From an uncultured Aeriscardovia sp. (GTDB lineage: Bacteria; Actinomycetota; Actinomycetes; Actinomycetales; Bifidobacteriaceae), in the NCBI GenBank assembly GCA_903789535.1, contig CAIFES010000003.1, positions 62,001-126,000 on the forward strand: a stretch of DNA of 64,000 bases, written 5' to 3'. A program made the translations under genes and the position numbers. Positions within the stretch are counted from its first letter, which is position 1. Every line of letters starts with the position of its first letter. Shown here one piece after another: positions 40,513 through 52,157 of the stretch. The notes under the pieces are model-generated. The model worked only from the letters and a program-made list of their open reading frames with translations. It did no database searches and had not been told where the DNA came from.

Positions 40513-42888
40513 ATGGCACATGCCCATACACTTGATCTGACCGGTTTCTCCGCGCCGAAGGCCAGGCCGTTCCACATCACCCGTGACGGCTGGAACGTCT
40601 CGCCCGAGGGCCACCGCATCGATTTCACCGACTACTACATGGCCTACGACGGCAAGCCGTTCTTCGGCGTTTCCGCCGAGTTCCACTTCTCGCGCCTGGA
40701 CAGCCGGATGTGGGACAAGGAGCTTGCCAAGCTCAAGGATGCCGGCGTCAATGTTGTCTCCACCTACATCTTCTGGAACCATCATGAGGCGAGGAAGGGC
40801 GTGTGGGACTTCACCGGCCGGCGCAACCTGCGCCGCTTCGTCGAGCTGTGCGCCCGCCACGGGCTGTTCGTCATCGTGCGCATGGGCCCGTTCGACCACG
40901 GCGAGGTGCGTAACGGCGGCATTCCCGACTGGGTGTTCTCCCAGCCGTGCGAGGCACGTTCCACCGATCCGGCGTTTTTGGCGCTCGTCAAAGACCTTTA
41001 CGGGCATATCGCCGCCCAGCTCTCCGGCCTGTACTTCAAGGATGGCGGGCCGATCATCGCGGCCCAGCTCGACAACGAGTACATGCATTCCTCGGCGCCG
41101 TGGGAGTTTCTCGACGGTGTGACCGAGGAGTGGGTGCCGGGCGGGCACGAGGGCTTCGCCTACATCGAGGCACTGCGCGCACTCGCCGAGCAGTGCGGCG
41201 TCGCCGTGCCGTTCTACACCAACACCGGCTGGGGCGGCGCGCCCGTGCCCGACGACGTGCTGCCGCTGTGGGGTGGCTACCCGTACCGTCCATGGCTCTT
41301 CTACGCCAAGGCGGGGGAGCACCCGCTCACCGACGAGTACCTGTACCGCGACTATCACAGCGATGATGTTCCGCGCGGCGAGGAGTTCGACCCCTCCTAC
41401 GCGCCCAGCACACGGCCCTACGCCTGCTGCGAGATGGGCGGGGGCATGATGGTCTCCTACAAGTATCGTTTCGTGCTGCCGATGAAATCGGTCGACGCGA
41501 TGGCCAACGTCAAAATGGCCTCGGGCTGCAACTTCCTCGGCTATTACATGCTCCAGGGCGGCTCCAACCCGATCGGCGGCGAGGTGGACGGTGCCCCCTC
41601 CTTCCTCAATGAGAACCAGGTGCCCAAGGTCTCCTACGATTACCAGGCACCGTTCGGCGAGTTCGGCCAGGTACGCCAGTCAGCACGGCGTCTGCGTCTG
41701 CTGCATCTGTTCGCCACCACTTTCGCCGACAGGTTTGTGCCCCTGCCGGTCGCCCTTCCCGACGACCAGAAGGGCCTTGACCAGCATGACCTCGACAGCC
41801 TGCGCTGGAGCGTGCGCACCGATGGGCGCCGGGGATTCGTGTTCATCGACAACTTCCAGGATCATGCGCACATGCCCGCCAAAAAGGATGAGCAGATCCG
41901 GCTCACCCTGGCGGATGGCTCGCACGTTGATTTCGACGGCATCGGGCTCGCCCCGGACGAGAATACCGTCCTGCCGTTCAACATGGACCTCGACGGCGTG
42001 GGCCTCGTCGCCGCCACCGTCCAGCCCGTCACCGTCATCCGTCCGGCCGGGCAGGATTCGCGTACGTTCGTCTTCCTGCGCCCCGAGGGCATGACCACGG
42101 CATGGATGCGCTTCGCCGATGGGACCGTGCGCACCCTTGACCCGTCGCAGGACATGGTCTCGTTCGACGTGGAGCAGGACGGGCACGCGGCCCGCATCCT
42201 CGTGCTCTCCCGCGCACTCGCCGACAGGATGACCGTGCTCGACGGCACGGCGCTCGCCTTCGTCGAGTCGCAGGAGTCCGAGGCGTCGGACTGCGCCTGC
42301 GAGACCGTCAACGACGACGTGCCGGCGATCTATACCGATCGTGGCACGCTCGTCGCCCGCACGGTGGACGACCACGTGCGCGTGGAGACGTATCCGGCCG
42401 GTGTGCTCGGGCAGGAGTCGGCCTCGTTTGCCGGCGTTCCCACAGGCGTATCAGAGGCGGGCGGAGCGGTTGGCACGACCAGCGCAGGTGGTACGACTGC
42501 CACCGATCTTTCTGTCACACGCCTGCACGAGGATCGCTGGATCCTCACCATCCCCGACAGGCTGTTCGACGACCCTGATCTCGACGAGCTCGTGCTGCGC
42601 CTCGATTATCGAGGCGATATCGGCTGGCTCTTCGCCGGAACACGCCTGCTCGACGACAATTTCTGCAACGGCGATCCGTGGGAGATCGGCCTTACCCAGT
42701 ATCGTCAGCAGATCCAAGACGCCGACGGCCGGCTCGTGCTCGTCATCACCCCGCGCAAGGAGGGCTCCACGGTCAACGTCGAGTCTGCCATGGCCGCCCG
42801 TCTCGAGTCGAGCACCTCGCGCCTTGCCGAGCTGGACAGCGCCGAGCTGCGCCCGGTGCGTACCGTGCGCCTGGGCCGCAAGGGGTGA
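40513..42888 (+). CDS. GH35-family beta-galactosidase (cytoplasmic)
   Basis: FFGVSAEFHFSRLDSRMWDKELAKLKDAGVNVVSTYIFWNHHE, PIIAAQLDNEY; no signal peptide. Confidence 0.87.
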   Translation: MAHAHTLDLTGFSAPKARPFHITRDGWNVSPEGHRIDFTDYYMAYDGKPFFGVSAEFHFSRLDSRMWDKELAKLKDAGVNVVSTYIFWNHHEARKGVWDFTGRRNLRRFVELCARHGLFVIVRMGPFDHGEVRNGGIPDWVFSQPCEARSTDPAFLALVKDLYGHIAAQLSGLYFKDGGPIIAAQLDNEYMHSSAPWEFLDGVTEEWVPGGHEGFAYIEALRALAEQCGVAVPFYTNTGWGGAPVPDDVLPLWGGYPYRPWLFYAKAGEHPLTDEYLYRDYHSDDVPRGEEFDPSYAPSTRPYACCEMGGGMMVSYKYRFVLPMKSVDAMANVKMASGCNFLGYYMLQGGSNPIGGEVDGAPSFLNENQVPKVSYDYQAPFGEFGQVRQSARRLRLLHLFATTFADRFVPLPVALPDDQKGLDQHDLDSLRWSVRTDGRRGFVFIDNFQDHAHMPAKKDEQIRLTLADGSHVDFDGIGLAPDENTVLPFNMDLDGVGLVAATVQPVTVIRPAGQDSRTFVFLRPEGMTTAWMRFADGTVRTLDPSQDMVSFDVEQDGHAARILVLSRALADRMTVLDGTALAFVESQESEASDCACETVNDDVPAIYTDRGTLVARTVDDHVRVETYPAGVLGQESASFAGVPTGVSEAGGAVGTTSAGGTTATDLSVTRLHEDRWILTIPDRLFDDPDLDELVLRLDYRGDIGWLFAGTRLLDDNFCNGDPWEIGLTQYRQQIQDADGRLVLVITPRKEGSTVNVESAMAARLESSTSRLAELDSAELRPVRTVRLGRKG

Positions 42889-43046
42889 ACGAGGCCAGAC
42901 CGGGGCCCGGCAGTGATCTGCCGCTCCGGCCGACCCACCCGGACAAAGAAAGGGCTGTGGCACTGGATTACCAGTGTCACGGCCCTTTTGTGTCTGTCAG
43001 GATCGATCGTCAGATCTCGTCAGATCTCACGATCGTGCCGCACACC

Positions 43047-44282
43047 TCACTGAAAGTCGGCGACCTTGTTGCCGTAGCTGTCCTCGCCGGCCTTGACGAG
43101 CGCGAGGCCCTTGCGGGCGATGGCGAGCTCCTCGTTGGTCGGGATGACGCACACGGCGACCTTCGAATCCGGCGTGGAGATGATGCGCGGCTCGCTGGAG
43201 TGCGCGTTGTTCTTCTCCTCGTCCAGCTTGACGCCGAACGGCTCGAGCGCCTTGATGGCCTTGGCACGCACGATCTCGTCGTGCTCGCCCACGCCGGCGG
43301 TGAAGGTGATGGCGTCCAGCCCGCCGAGCTCGGCCCAGTAGGCGCCGATGTAGTGCACGATGCGATGGACGTAGATGTCGAGGGCGAGCTTGGCGTCCTT
43401 GTTGCCCTGCTCGATGAGCTTGTGCACCTCGCGCAGATCGCCGTAGCCGGTCAGCCCGGTCATGCCGGACTTGTGGTTGAACAGATCGTCGAGCTCGTCG
43501 ACGTCCATGTGCGCGTTGCGGATGAGGTGGAAGACGACGGCCGGGTCGATGTCACCGGTACGGCCGCCCATCACCAGGCCCTCGAGCGGGGTCAGGCCCA
43601 TGGAGGTATCGATCGGCTTACCGGAGATCTGCGCGGAGGCGGAGGCGCCGTTGCCGATATGCAGCACAATCTGCTTGAAGCCTTCGGCCGGCTTGCCGAC
43701 AAGGCCCGGCACCAGCGAGCCGACATACTCGTGGCTCGTGCCGTGGGCGCCGTAGCGCTCGATGTGGTACTTTTCCGCCACGTCCTTGTTGAGCGCGTAG
43801 GTCTTGGCCTCCGGCGGAAGCTGGAAGAAGAACGAGGAGTCGAAGACGATGTACTGCGGCACATCCGGCAGCAGGTCCTTCATCGCCTCGATGCCCACGG
43901 CCTCCGGGCCGTTGTGCAGCGGCGCCATGACGGCGAGGTCCTTCACGTCCTGGACGACCTTCTTCGTGGCGAGCGCCGGCTGCGGGAAGAGCCAGCCGCC
44001 CTGGACCACGCGGTGGCCGACGGCGATGATGCCGGAATCCTTGAGATTCGGGCCGAACTCGTCGAAGAAGCCGAGCACGCGCTTGAAGCCGGTATGGAAG
44101 TCGGGGATCGGCTCGTGCACGTCATGTTTCTCGCCGTTGTAGACGTGCTGGTAGTGGCCGCCGACCGGCTCCTTGATGGCCTCGACGAGGCCGGAGGCGA
44201 TGGCCTGGCTTGTTTCCAGATCGACGAGCTGGTACTTGATGGAGCTCGATCCGGCGTTGACGACAAGGACGGTTTGTGCCAT
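43047..44282 (-). CDS. ackA: Acetate kinase
   Basis: VLVVNAGSSSIKYQLVD, VFDSSFFFQLPPEA. Confidence 0.97.
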   Translation of the reverse strand: MAQTVLVVNAGSSSIKYQLVDLETSQAIASGLVEAIKEPVGGHYQHVYNGEKHDVHEPIPDFHTGFKRVLGFFDEFGPNLKDSGIIAVGHRVVQGGWLFPQPALATKKVVQDVKDLAVMAPLHNGPEAVGIEAMKDLLPDVPQYIVFDSSFFFQLPPEAKTYALNKDVAEKYHIERYGAHGTSHEYVGSLVPGLVGKPAEGFKQIVLHIGNGASASAQISGKPIDTSMGLTPLEGLVMGGRTGDIDPAVVFHLIRNAHMDVDELDDLFNHKSGMTGLTGYGDLREVHKLIEQGNKDAKLALDIYVHRIVHYIGAYWAELGGLDAITFTAGVGEHDEIVRAKAIKALEPFGVKLDEEKNNAHSSEPRIISTPDSKVAVCVIPTNEELAIARKGLALVKAGEDSYGNKVADFQ

Positions 44283-44510
44283 AAGGCATTCCTCCAAATT
44301 CTTGATGGACGCGGACGCACCCTGGCTCTGTCGGCCAAAGGTCTGCCGGTAGGCTCCGGCAGGGTGGGAAGGCCGCCCCCGCTGTCGATTTTCCGCTTTC
44401 TAGGCTACTCGGCAACGGCTACATCAGGCTTATTGACGCCTCGATGACGGAGGCCGTGTCTGCGGATGACATAGCAGGCATGGCCTCCGTTGCCGGCGCG
44501 CATTCCTGTC

Positions 44511-46235
44511 TTATGCCTCGATGGCGGTCACGGCGATGGTGTTGATGATGTCGCGTGTGGTCGCCCCGCGCGACAGGTCGTTGACCGGCTTGTTGAGGCC
44601 TTGCAGGATCGGGCCGATGGCGACGGCCTGTCCCACGCGCTGGACGGCCTTGACGGCCACGTTGCTTGAGGAGAGGTCAGGCAGGACGAACACGTTCACG
44701 TGCCCGGCGACGGGGTCGTCCGGCGCCTTCATCTGCGCCACCTCCTCGCTCCAGGCGGCGTCGAACTGGATCGGGCCGGTCACCGGAAGATCCGGGTTCT
44801 CCCGTTTCGTCTTCTGTGCCGCCTCGCGCACAAGGTCCACGTCCGGGCCCTTGCCGGACGTGCCGGTGGAGTAGGAGAGCAGGCCGACCACCGGGTTGAG
44901 GCCGAACAGCCGCGCGGTGTGCGCCGACTCGCGTGCCACCTCGGCCAGCTGGTCGGCGGTGGGGTTGGACAGCAGCGCCACATCGGCGTACAGGTCGATG
45001 CGCTGGTCGAGGCACATGATCATCGCCCCGGAGACGAGTTTGTTGCCCGGACGCGTCTTGATGATCTGCAATGCGGGACGCACGGTGTCGGCGGTGGAAT
45101 GCGCGGCGCCGGAGACCATCCCGTCGGCGAGGCCCATGTCCACGCACATCGTGCCGAAATAGCTGGGCTGCTGGACCAGTTCCAGTGCCTGTTCGGCGGT
45201 GAGGGGCCTGCGGCTCGTCGCACGGATTTTCACGAGCCGATCGGCCATTCTGTGCAGCAGGTCATCGGTCGGCTCGAGGATTCTCGCCCGTTCGGCCACC
45301 GCATGCAGACCGAAGGACTCGGCATGCTCACGGATCTGTTCTGCCCTGCCGCACAGCAGGATGCCGACGATACCCTGGTCGAGCAGGTAATTGGCGGCGG
45401 TGAGCACGCGTCTGTCCTCGGACTCGGGCAGCACGATCGTCTTGCCGGCTGCCCGGGCCTTCTCAAGCAGCGAGTATTGGAAGGCGGCAGGGGTGACGAC
45501 CGGCGTGAGAGGACGCTGGCAGATGGCGTAGACGGCGTCATCATCAGGCGCCTGAGCTGACCACACGGGCACGGAGCTGACGTAGGCGGGAAGGGCATCC
45601 GCCGGTGTGTCGGTGACAAACACCCCCGAGACGCGGGCGCCGCCACGCTGCGCCCAGGAGATGGCGGAGGCGATGCGCGTATGCAGCTCCTCGAAGGAGT
45701 CGGGCGCATCGAGCCCGTCCTCGCCGGCGACGAGCAGGAACACACGCGCCTGCAGGTCGGCGGCGAGCATCGCCCCAGCCTCGATGAGCAGCGGGTCCAT
45801 GCCCATGTGGGCGCTCGGACCGGTCAGGAGCACACTCGTGGGATGGGTCATCCGCTCGAGCAGATGCACGTTTGTCACCGCCTCAAGGCGTGCCGCCTGC
45901 GCATCTGCCTGATAGCGGGGCAGCGTCGTGCCCGTCAGGGGGGAGGACAGCGTGATATCGGCCACCTGGGAGGGCTCTTTCTCGCTGATCGCCTCCATGC
46001 GCACCACACGCTCATGGTGTGCGGCGAGCAGCCCGTACAGATGGCTTGCGATGTCCTCTGTCGGCTTCCGCGTCGCCAGCGAGTAGAGAAAAATTCGCAT
46101 GGGATGCTCATCGCGGGTGATGGCGGGTTTTTCGGAGGCCATGTCGGTGTTGTTCATAGATCCGGTATTGTTCACGGATCGTCCGGGAATATCCGTGCCA
46201 TGCATCGGGTCTGTGTGCGTATCAGTGCTGGTCAT
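44511..46235 (-). CDS. pta: Phosphate acetyltransferase
   Basis: IVLPESEDRRVLTAANYLLDQGIVGILL, SYSTGTSGKGPDVDLVREA; start uncertain. Confidence 0.95.
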   Translation of the reverse strand: MTSTDTHTDPMHGTDIPGRSVNNTGSMNNTDMASEKPAITRDEHPMRIFLYSLATRKPTEDIASHLYGLLAAHHERVVRMEAISEKEPSQVADITLSSPLTGTTLPRYQADAQAARLEAVTNVHLLERMTHPTSVLLTGPSAHMGMDPLLIEAGAMLAADLQARVFLLVAGEDGLDAPDSFEELHTRIASAISWAQRGGARVSGVFVTDTPADALPAYVSSVPVWSAQAPDDDAVYAICQRPLTPVVTPAAFQYSLLEKARAAGKTIVLPESEDRRVLTAANYLLDQGIVGILLCGRAEQIREHAESFGLHAVAERARILEPTDDLLHRMADRLVKIRATSRRPLTAEQALELVQQPSYFGTMCVDMGLADGMVSGAAHSTADTVRPALQIIKTRPGNKLVSGAMIMCLDQRIDLYADVALLSNPTADQLAEVARESAHTARLFGLNPVVGLLSYSTGTSGKGPDVDLVREAAQKTKRENPDLPVTGPIQFDAAWSEEVAQMKAPDDPVAGHVNVFVLPDLSSSNVAVKAVQRVGQAVAIGPILQGLNKPVNDLSRGATTRDIINTIAVTAIEA

Positions 46236-46390
46236 GCTCCCATTATCGCGCGTGGTAGGTAGCGGCGAAGCGAGGTCGCTGATCGGATCCTTGAACGAAG
46301 ACGAAGTAGACAGTGATGAAAAAGAAGAACCAGAAGCGCGGACGAGATCGGAGATAGATGGGCCAGATCTGTTCTGGCAGGTTGATTGCA

Positions 46391-46449
46391 TAAAAATCCC
46401 CCGTCCGAGGATCGATGGGGATCCGTTCGGACGGGGGATCAGCGTCTCA
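46391..46449 (-). terminator. Intrinsic terminator of xfp (minus strand)
   Basis: 13-bp stem ATCCCCCGTCCGA/TCGGACGGGGGAT, T5 on the minus strand. Confidence 0.85.
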
Positions 46450-46482
46450 GGCCTTCAGGCCGTCAACAGGAAGGAGTCATGC

Positions 46483-48966
46483 TCACTTCTCGTTGTCGCC
46501 GGCGGTGTTGATCGCCATGTGGACGTCGCCGCCCTGCAGGTCGGTGCGCACGCCCGGCCACACCCAGTCGGTGTAGTCCGGATCGTCGTAGCCGTTGTCG
46601 ACGGCAAACTGGAAGGCCGTGGTGCGGAACTTCTCCAGCTTGTTGATCTCATCGGAGAACTTGTCGGCATCGACCATGCGCAGCGCCTCGGCGGTGAGCT
46701 CATAGCGATCCATATCGTTGACGCGGACCATGTCGTACGGGGTGGTGGTGGAGCCCTCCTCCTTGTAGCCATGGACGTTGAAGTTGTCGTGGTTCGGACG
46801 ATCCCAGATGAGCTGGCGGATATCACCCGCATAGGAGTGATAGGCGAACAGGACCGGCTTGTCGGTGGTGAAGAGATCAGCGAACTCCTCATCAGAGATG
46901 GCCTCGTCGTTGTCCTTGGCGTTCTGGATCGACAGCAGTCGCATGACGTTGACGACCTTGAACTTCACACCGAGCTTGTTGAGGCGATCGGCCGTGGCCA
47001 TGATCTCCTGGGTCGGAACATCACCGGCGGAGGCGAGGACGACCTGGACCTCATCGTTGGACTTGGCGTTGGACGCCCACTTCCACTCGGCGACACCCTT
47101 CTCAAGCTCAGCACGGGCCTCGTCGAGCGAGAGCCAGGTGTAAGCAGGCTGCTTGCCGGCGATGATCGCGTTGATCTTGTTGCGGGACTTGAAGCAGCGC
47201 TCGGCAATGGCGAGCAGGCCGTTCGCATCCGGGGCGAAGTAGATCTCGACGACGTGGTCGTTGTGGAAGTTCTTGTTGAGCAGCAGGGAGGTCACACCCG
47301 GATCCTGATGGGAGAAGCCGTTGTGATCCTGACGCCACACGTGGGAGCTGACGACGAGGTTCATCGACGCGATCGGCTTGCGCCACGGGATGTGGCGAAC
47401 GGTGGCCTCGAGCCACTTCGCATGCTGGTTGAGCATGGAGTCGATGACGTGGACGAAGGACTCATAGGAGCTCCACATGCCGTGACGGCCGGTGAGCAGG
47501 TAGCCCTCGAGCAGACCTTCCATCTGGTGCTCGGAGAGCATCTCGATGACCTGGCCGGAGACGGCGAGATCATGATCGGTCTGATCGGAGAGGTAGCCGG
47601 CGTCCCACTGCTTCTTGGTGACCTCGTAGGCGGCCTGGAAGCGGTTGGAGGCGTTCTCATCCGGGGAGAACACGCGGAAGTTATCCGGGTTGCGGCGGAT
47701 GATGTCGCGCACATAGTTGCCCATGACGCGCGTGGCCTCGGTCTGGCCCCAGCCGTGACCGTACTTCTCGACGCCGTCGATCTTGTAGTCGTCGAGCTTC
47801 GGCAGGTCGAGCGGCTTGAGGATGCGGCCGCCGTTGGCGTTCGGGTTCTGGCCGATGCGCAGCTCGCCCTTCGGCATGAAGGCGGTGACCTCAGGACGGA
47901 CGGTGCCGTTCTCGTCGAACAGCTCCTCCGGCTTGTAGGACTCGAGCCAGTTCTTGAGAACCTCGAAGTGCTCCTTGGAGTCGCGGGCGGAGGCCAGCGG
48001 CACCTGGTGGGAACGCCAGCTGCCCTCGGTCTTCTTGCCGTCGATGTACTTCGGGCAGGTCCAGCCCTTCGGCGTGCGGAAGATGATCATCGGGTAGAAC
48101 GGACGCTCCATGTCGTTCGTCTGAGCCGCGGCCTTGATGTCGCAGATCTCATCGAAGACCTGCTCGAGCAGGTCGGCGAAACGACGGTGGATGGACATGT
48201 GGTCCTCGTCGTCGAAGCCGGCGACGAACTCATACGGCTCATAGCCCATGCCGTGGAAGAAGTCGTGCAGCTCCTCATCGGAGATGCGCGAGAGGATGGT
48301 CGGGTTGGCGATCTTGTAGCCGTTGAGGTGCAGGATCGGCAGCACGATGCCATCGGTGCGCGGGTTCATGAGCTTGTTGGTCTGCCAGCTGGTGGCGAGC
48401 GGGCCGGTCTCGGACTCGCCGTCACCGACGACGGCCGGGACGAACAGGCTCGGGTTGTTCAGCGCGGCGCCATAAGCGTGGGAGAGCGCGTAACCGAGCT
48501 CGCCGCCCTCGTGGATGGAGCCGGGGGTCTCCGGCGCGAAGTGGGACGGGACGCCGCCCGGGTACGAGAAGCGGCGGAAGAACTTCTGCAGACCCTTCTC
48601 GTCATCGGTGATTTCCGGGTAATACTCATGGTACGTGCCGTCCAGATAGGACTGCGCGGTGCCGGCGGGGCCGCCGTGGCCCGGGCCCATGATGAAGACC
48701 GTGTTCTGCTGGTGGTCAGCGATGAGACGGTTGATGTGACCGAGCAGGAAGTTGAGGCCGGAAGTCGTGCCCCAGTGGCCGACGAGACGATACTTGAGGT
48801 CGTCACGGGTGAACGGCGGACGCATCAGCGGGTTGCTGCGAAGGTAGATCTGGCCGATGGCCATGTAGTTCGCAGTGCGCCAGTACTTGTCGACGCCCTC
48901 GAGTGCTTCCTCGGAAACCGGCCTGCCAAGCTTCTTCCAAGGCGTGCCAATAACAGGATTCGTCAT
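46483..48966 (-). CDS. xfp: Xylulose-5-phosphate/fructose-6-phosphate phosphoketolase
   Basis: [49 protein letters not shown]; hallmark bifidobacterial enzyme. Confidence 0.98.
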   Translation of the reverse strand: MTNPVIGTPWKKLGRPVSEEALEGVDKYWRTANYMAIGQIYLRSNPLMRPPFTRDDLKYRLVGHWGTTSGLNFLLGHINRLIADHQQNTVFIMGPGHGGPAGTAQSYLDGTYHEYYPEITDDEKGLQKFFRRFSYPGGVPSHFAPETPGSIHEGGELGYALSHAYGAALNNPSLFVPAVVGDGESETGPLATSWQTNKLMNPRTDGIVLPILHLNGYKIANPTILSRISDEELHDFFHGMGYEPYEFVAGFDDEDHMSIHRRFADLLEQVFDEICDIKAAAQTNDMERPFYPMIIFRTPKGWTCPKYIDGKKTEGSWRSHQVPLASARDSKEHFEVLKNWLESYKPEELFDENGTVRPEVTAFMPKGELRIGQNPNANGGRILKPLDLPKLDDYKIDGVEKYGHGWGQTEATRVMGNYVRDIIRRNPDNFRVFSPDENASNRFQAAYEVTKKQWDAGYLSDQTDHDLAVSGQVIEMLSEHQMEGLLEGYLLTGRHGMWSSYESFVHVIDSMLNQHAKWLEATVRHIPWRKPIASMNLVVSSHVWRQDHNGFSHQDPGVTSLLLNKNFHNDHVVEIYFAPDANGLLAIAERCFKSRNKINAIIAGKQPAYTWLSLDEARAELEKGVAEWKWASNAKSNDEVQVVLASAGDVPTQEIMATADRLNKLGVKFKVVNVMRLLSIQNAKDNDEAISDEEFADLFTTDKPVLFAYHSYAGDIRQLIWDRPNHDNFNVHGYKEEGSTTTPYDMVRVNDMDRYELTAEALRMVDADKFSDEINKLEKFRTTAFQFAVDNGYDDPDYTDWVWPGVRTDLQGGDVHMAINTAGDNEK

Positions 48967-49290
48967 GTGTGCTCCTGCATTCTGTGTGAATCAGTTGTTT
49001 TTACTAAGGCCGAGGCCTTGTGGGACAACGGCAACGCCCTCGTCCCGCGGACCCCCGTCCTCGTCGCACACAAGTTTATTGGAACGACACGACCGGACGC
49101 GCGATATCGGCGCCATCACGCCGGTTCCGCGCGGCGGTTCGTCCCCGGGCGAAAGGTCGGCGGCCCGGTTTCGAGGTCATGGATAATACGGGCTGAAAAT
49201 ATCGCCCTATGTCCCCTCGCGGCGGGAAAATAAGCCTACTTTGGCACCTGAGGCTCTCTGCCTCTATCCGTATATCCGAAAAGGAGTCGT

Positions 49291-50853
49291 ATGGCCAGGC
49301 GTCCGGTTCTCGTCATTGATTACGGCGCGCAGTATGCCGAGCTGATCGCCCGTCGCGTGCGCGAGGCGCATGTGTATTCCGAGCTCATCCCGCACAGCAT
49401 GCCGGTGGAGCAGATTCTGGCGAAGAAACCGCTCGCCATTATCTTCTCCGGCGGCCCTGCCTCGGTGTTCGAGCCCGGCGCCCCTCACATCGACAAGTCG
49501 ATCTTCGACGCGGGCATCCCGATTCTGGGCATCTGCTACGGCTTCCAGCTCATGGCCGAGGAGCTGGGCGGAGAGGTGAACAAGGCTGCCCTGGGCGAGT
49601 ACGGGCACACGAAGGCGACTATCACCTCGGCAAAGTACATGCTGCAGGACTCACCGGCGCAGCAGGACGTGTGGATGAGCCACGGCGTCGCCGTCACACG
49701 CGCACCGCAGGGCTTCGAGGTGCTTGCCTCCACTCCGGGCGCCCCGGTGGCCGCCATGGCGGACCCCGCCCGGAAGCTGTTCGGCGTGCAGTGGCACCCC
49801 GAGGTCAAGCACACCCCGCTCGGCCAGGACATCTTCACCCACTTCCTGCATGACGTGTGCGGCATCCCCGACAACTGGACCACCGAGGGGCTCGTCCAGG
49901 AGCAGATCGACAAGATCCGCGCCGAGGTGGGCGACGACCAGGTGATCTGCGGCTTGTCGGGCGGTGTTGACTCCGCCGTGGCCGCGACGCTCGTGCACAA
50001 GGCCGTCGGCGACCAGCTCACCTGCGTGTTCGTCAACCACGGGCTGCTGCGCGAGGGCGAGGTCGAGCAGGTCCAGCACGACTTCGTCGAGGCGACAGGC
50101 ATCAGGCTCGTCACGGTCGACGCCTCCGAGCAGTTCCTCACCGCGCTCAAGGGCGTGAGCGAGCCGGAGAAGAAGCGCAAGATCATCGGCGACCTGTTCA
50201 TCCGCACGTTCGACCGCGAGGCGAAGAAGATCGTCGAGGAGGCCGGAAAGAACGGCAGACCGGTGCGCTGGCTCGTGCAGGGCACGCTCTACCCGGACGT
50301 GGTCGAGTCGGGCGGCGGTGACGGCGCGGCCGTCATCAAGAGCCATCACAACGTTGGCGGCCTGCCCAAAGACCTCGACTTCAAGCTCATCGAGCCGCTG
50401 CGCACCCTGTTCAAGGATGAGGTGCGCTCCATCGGCACGCATCTGGGGCTGCCGGACTATCTCGTCTGGCGCCAGCCGTTCCCGGGCCCGGGCCTGGGCA
50501 TCCGCATCATCGGCGAGGTGACGCCGGATCGCCTCGCCCTGCTGCGCCATGCCGACGCCATCGCCCGTGAGGAGATGACGAAGGCCGGACTCGACCGCAA
50601 GATCTGGCAGTGCCCGGTCGTGCTGCTTGCCAACGTCCACTCGGTGGGTGTTCAGGGCGACGAGCGCACGTACGGCAGCCCGATCGTGCTGCGCCCTATC
50701 GAGTCCGCCGACGCCATGACCGCCGACTGGTACCGCATGCCCTACGACGTGCTCTCGCGCATCTCGACCCGCATCACCAACGAGTGCCCGGGTGTCAACC
50801 GCGTCGTTCTTGATGTGACCAGCAAGCCGCCGGCCACCATTGAGTGGGAGTGA
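49291..50853 (+). CDS. guaA: GMP synthase (glutamine-hydrolysing)
   Basis: [36 protein letters not shown]. Confidence 0.98.
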   Translation: MARRPVLVIDYGAQYAELIARRVREAHVYSELIPHSMPVEQILAKKPLAIIFSGGPASVFEPGAPHIDKSIFDAGIPILGICYGFQLMAEELGGEVNKAALGEYGHTKATITSAKYMLQDSPAQQDVWMSHGVAVTRAPQGFEVLASTPGAPVAAMADPARKLFGVQWHPEVKHTPLGQDIFTHFLHDVCGIPDNWTTEGLVQEQIDKIRAEVGDDQVICGLSGGVDSAVAATLVHKAVGDQLTCVFVNHGLLREGEVEQVQHDFVEATGIRLVTVDASEQFLTALKGVSEPEKKRKIIGDLFIRTFDREAKKIVEEAGKNGRPVRWLVQGTLYPDVVESGGGDGAAVIKSHHNVGGLPKDLDFKLIEPLRTLFKDEVRSIGTHLGLPDYLVWRQPFPGPGLGIRIIGEVTPDRLALLRHADAIAREEMTKAGLDRKIWQCPVVLLANVHSVGVQGDERTYGSPIVLRPIESADAMTADWYRMPYDVLSRISTRITNECPGVNRVVLDVTSKPPATIEWE

Positions 50854-50862
50854 TTTTTCCCA

Positions 50863-50894
50863 GGCGTCGGGGTTCGTGCCCCGGCGCCTTTTTT
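50863..50894 (+). terminator. Intrinsic terminator after guaA
   Basis: GGCGTCGGGG TTCGTG CCCCGGCGCC TTTTTT. Confidence 0.88.
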
Positions 50895-50911
50895 ATGGAA
50901 GGAGACAGAAG

Positions 50912-51238
50912 ATGGCCATCACCATCAATCTGACGTATACAGGAAAGAACGGCGCGGCGCGCAAGTTTGCCGAGGAGATGGTCTCCAGCGGCACCGTCGA
51001 CGCCATCCGCGCCCTCGACGGCAACGAGGGCTATCAGTATTTCATTTCGTATGACGATCCGGAGACGCTGCTGCTCATCGACCGCTGGCGCGACCAGAAG
51101 GCCATCGACGCCCACCACGACTCGCCGATGATGAAGAAGATTGCCGAGCTGCGTGACAAGTACGACCTGCACATGACCGTCCACCGCTATACCGATATTG
51201 ACGAGGCGCCGGGCGACGACAAGTTCATCCGTCGCTGA
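50912..51238 (+). CDS. Antibiotic biosynthesis monooxygenase (ABM)-domain protein
   Basis: Small ferredoxin-like protein with YQYFISYDDPETLLLIDRWRDQKAIDAHHDSPMMKK. Confidence 0.82.
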   Translation: MAITINLTYTGKNGAARKFAEEMVSSGTVDAIRALDGNEGYQYFISYDDPETLLLIDRWRDQKAIDAHHDSPMMKKIAELRDKYDLHMTVHRYTDIDEAPGDDKFIRR

Positions 51239-51331
51239 GACTTCGTCCGCGGCCGTGCGGTGCATCCGCCGTGGTTTGTGCGGCGGTAAACGACGGAAAC
51301 ACGGCCGGCTGCAGGACAGCGTCCGCGTAAG

Positions 51332-52114
51332 GTGAGGGCTGTGCTCGCTCATCTGCCGTTCCCGGCCCTCATGGCCTACCTGCTCGTCGGGGGATTTTTC
51401 GCGGGGCTGTCGTCGTCGATGGCCTCGTTCGCCTCGCTCATCTCCTACCCGGTGCTGCTGTCGGTCGGCATTCCGCCTGTGTTCGCCAATGTGACGAATG
51501 ACGTGGCGATTGTCGCCAACAGCGCCGGTGCCACCCTCGCCTCCGGCAAGGAGCTGCATGGGCGGTGGAAGACGGTCGGCGCTCTCGCCACCTGCACGGT
51601 CATCGGCTCGATCATCGGGGCGGTTCTGCTGCTCACCTTCCCCTCGACGGTGTTCGAGAAGGCGGTGCCGTTCTTTATCGCGTTCGCCGGTGTGATGATC
51701 CTCGTCTCCGGCCGCCATCAGTCGGTTCCCGATGCGAACCGGCCCTTGTGGCAGAGGATCGTGTTCTCGCTGCTGCTCATCGTGATGGGCATCTACGAGG
51801 GCTATTTCGGTGCCGCCGGGGGAGTGGTCGTGCTCGTCATCCTCACCTATGTGGTGGGCGGCGAGTTCACCGTCATCAATGCCATGCGCAACGTGATCTG
51901 CGGGCTCGCCGACCTCGTGGCGCTCGTCATCTACTCATTCTTCTCGAAGGTGTACTGGCTCGATGCCGTGCCGATGGCGGTGGGGATGTTCCTGGGCGGC
52001 CTGGTCGGCCCGATCCTTCTGCGGCACATCCCGGCGAAGGTCATGCGCCGCGTGATCGCCGTCCTCGCCTTTATCCAGGCCGGCTACTTCTTCTGGCAGG
52101 CGTACATCGCCTGA
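51332..52114 (+). CDS. TauE/SafE-family sulfite exporter-like permease
   Basis: GGFFAGLSSSMASFASLISYPVLLSVGIPP, GYFGAAGGVVVL. Confidence 0.88.
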   Translation: MRAVLAHLPFPALMAYLLVGGFFAGLSSSMASFASLISYPVLLSVGIPPVFANVTNDVAIVANSAGATLASGKELHGRWKTVGALATCTVIGSIIGAVLLLTFPSTVFEKAVPFFIAFAGVMILVSGRHQSVPDANRPLWQRIVFSLLLIVMGIYEGYFGAAGGVVVLVILTYVVGGEFTVINAMRNVICGLADLVALVIYSFFSKVYWLDAVPMAVGMFLGGLVGPILLRHIPAKVMRRVIAVLAFIQAGYFFWQAYIA

Positions 52115-52157
52115 ATCATCCGAGCACTGATCGTCGGAAGAGAGATATGCCCATCGG

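Noticed and set aside
42678-44447. 589-aa plus-strand ORF opposite ackA
   Set aside because: Antisense shadow of acetate kinase.
46099-49233. 1044-aa plus-strand ORF opposite xfp
   Set aside because: Antisense shadow of phosphoketolase despite length; composition L/V/D/G repeats.
50863-50894. Riboswitch before the ABM-domain gene
   Set aside because: The hairpin plus T6 is adequately explained as the guaA terminator; no larger conserved architecture seen.
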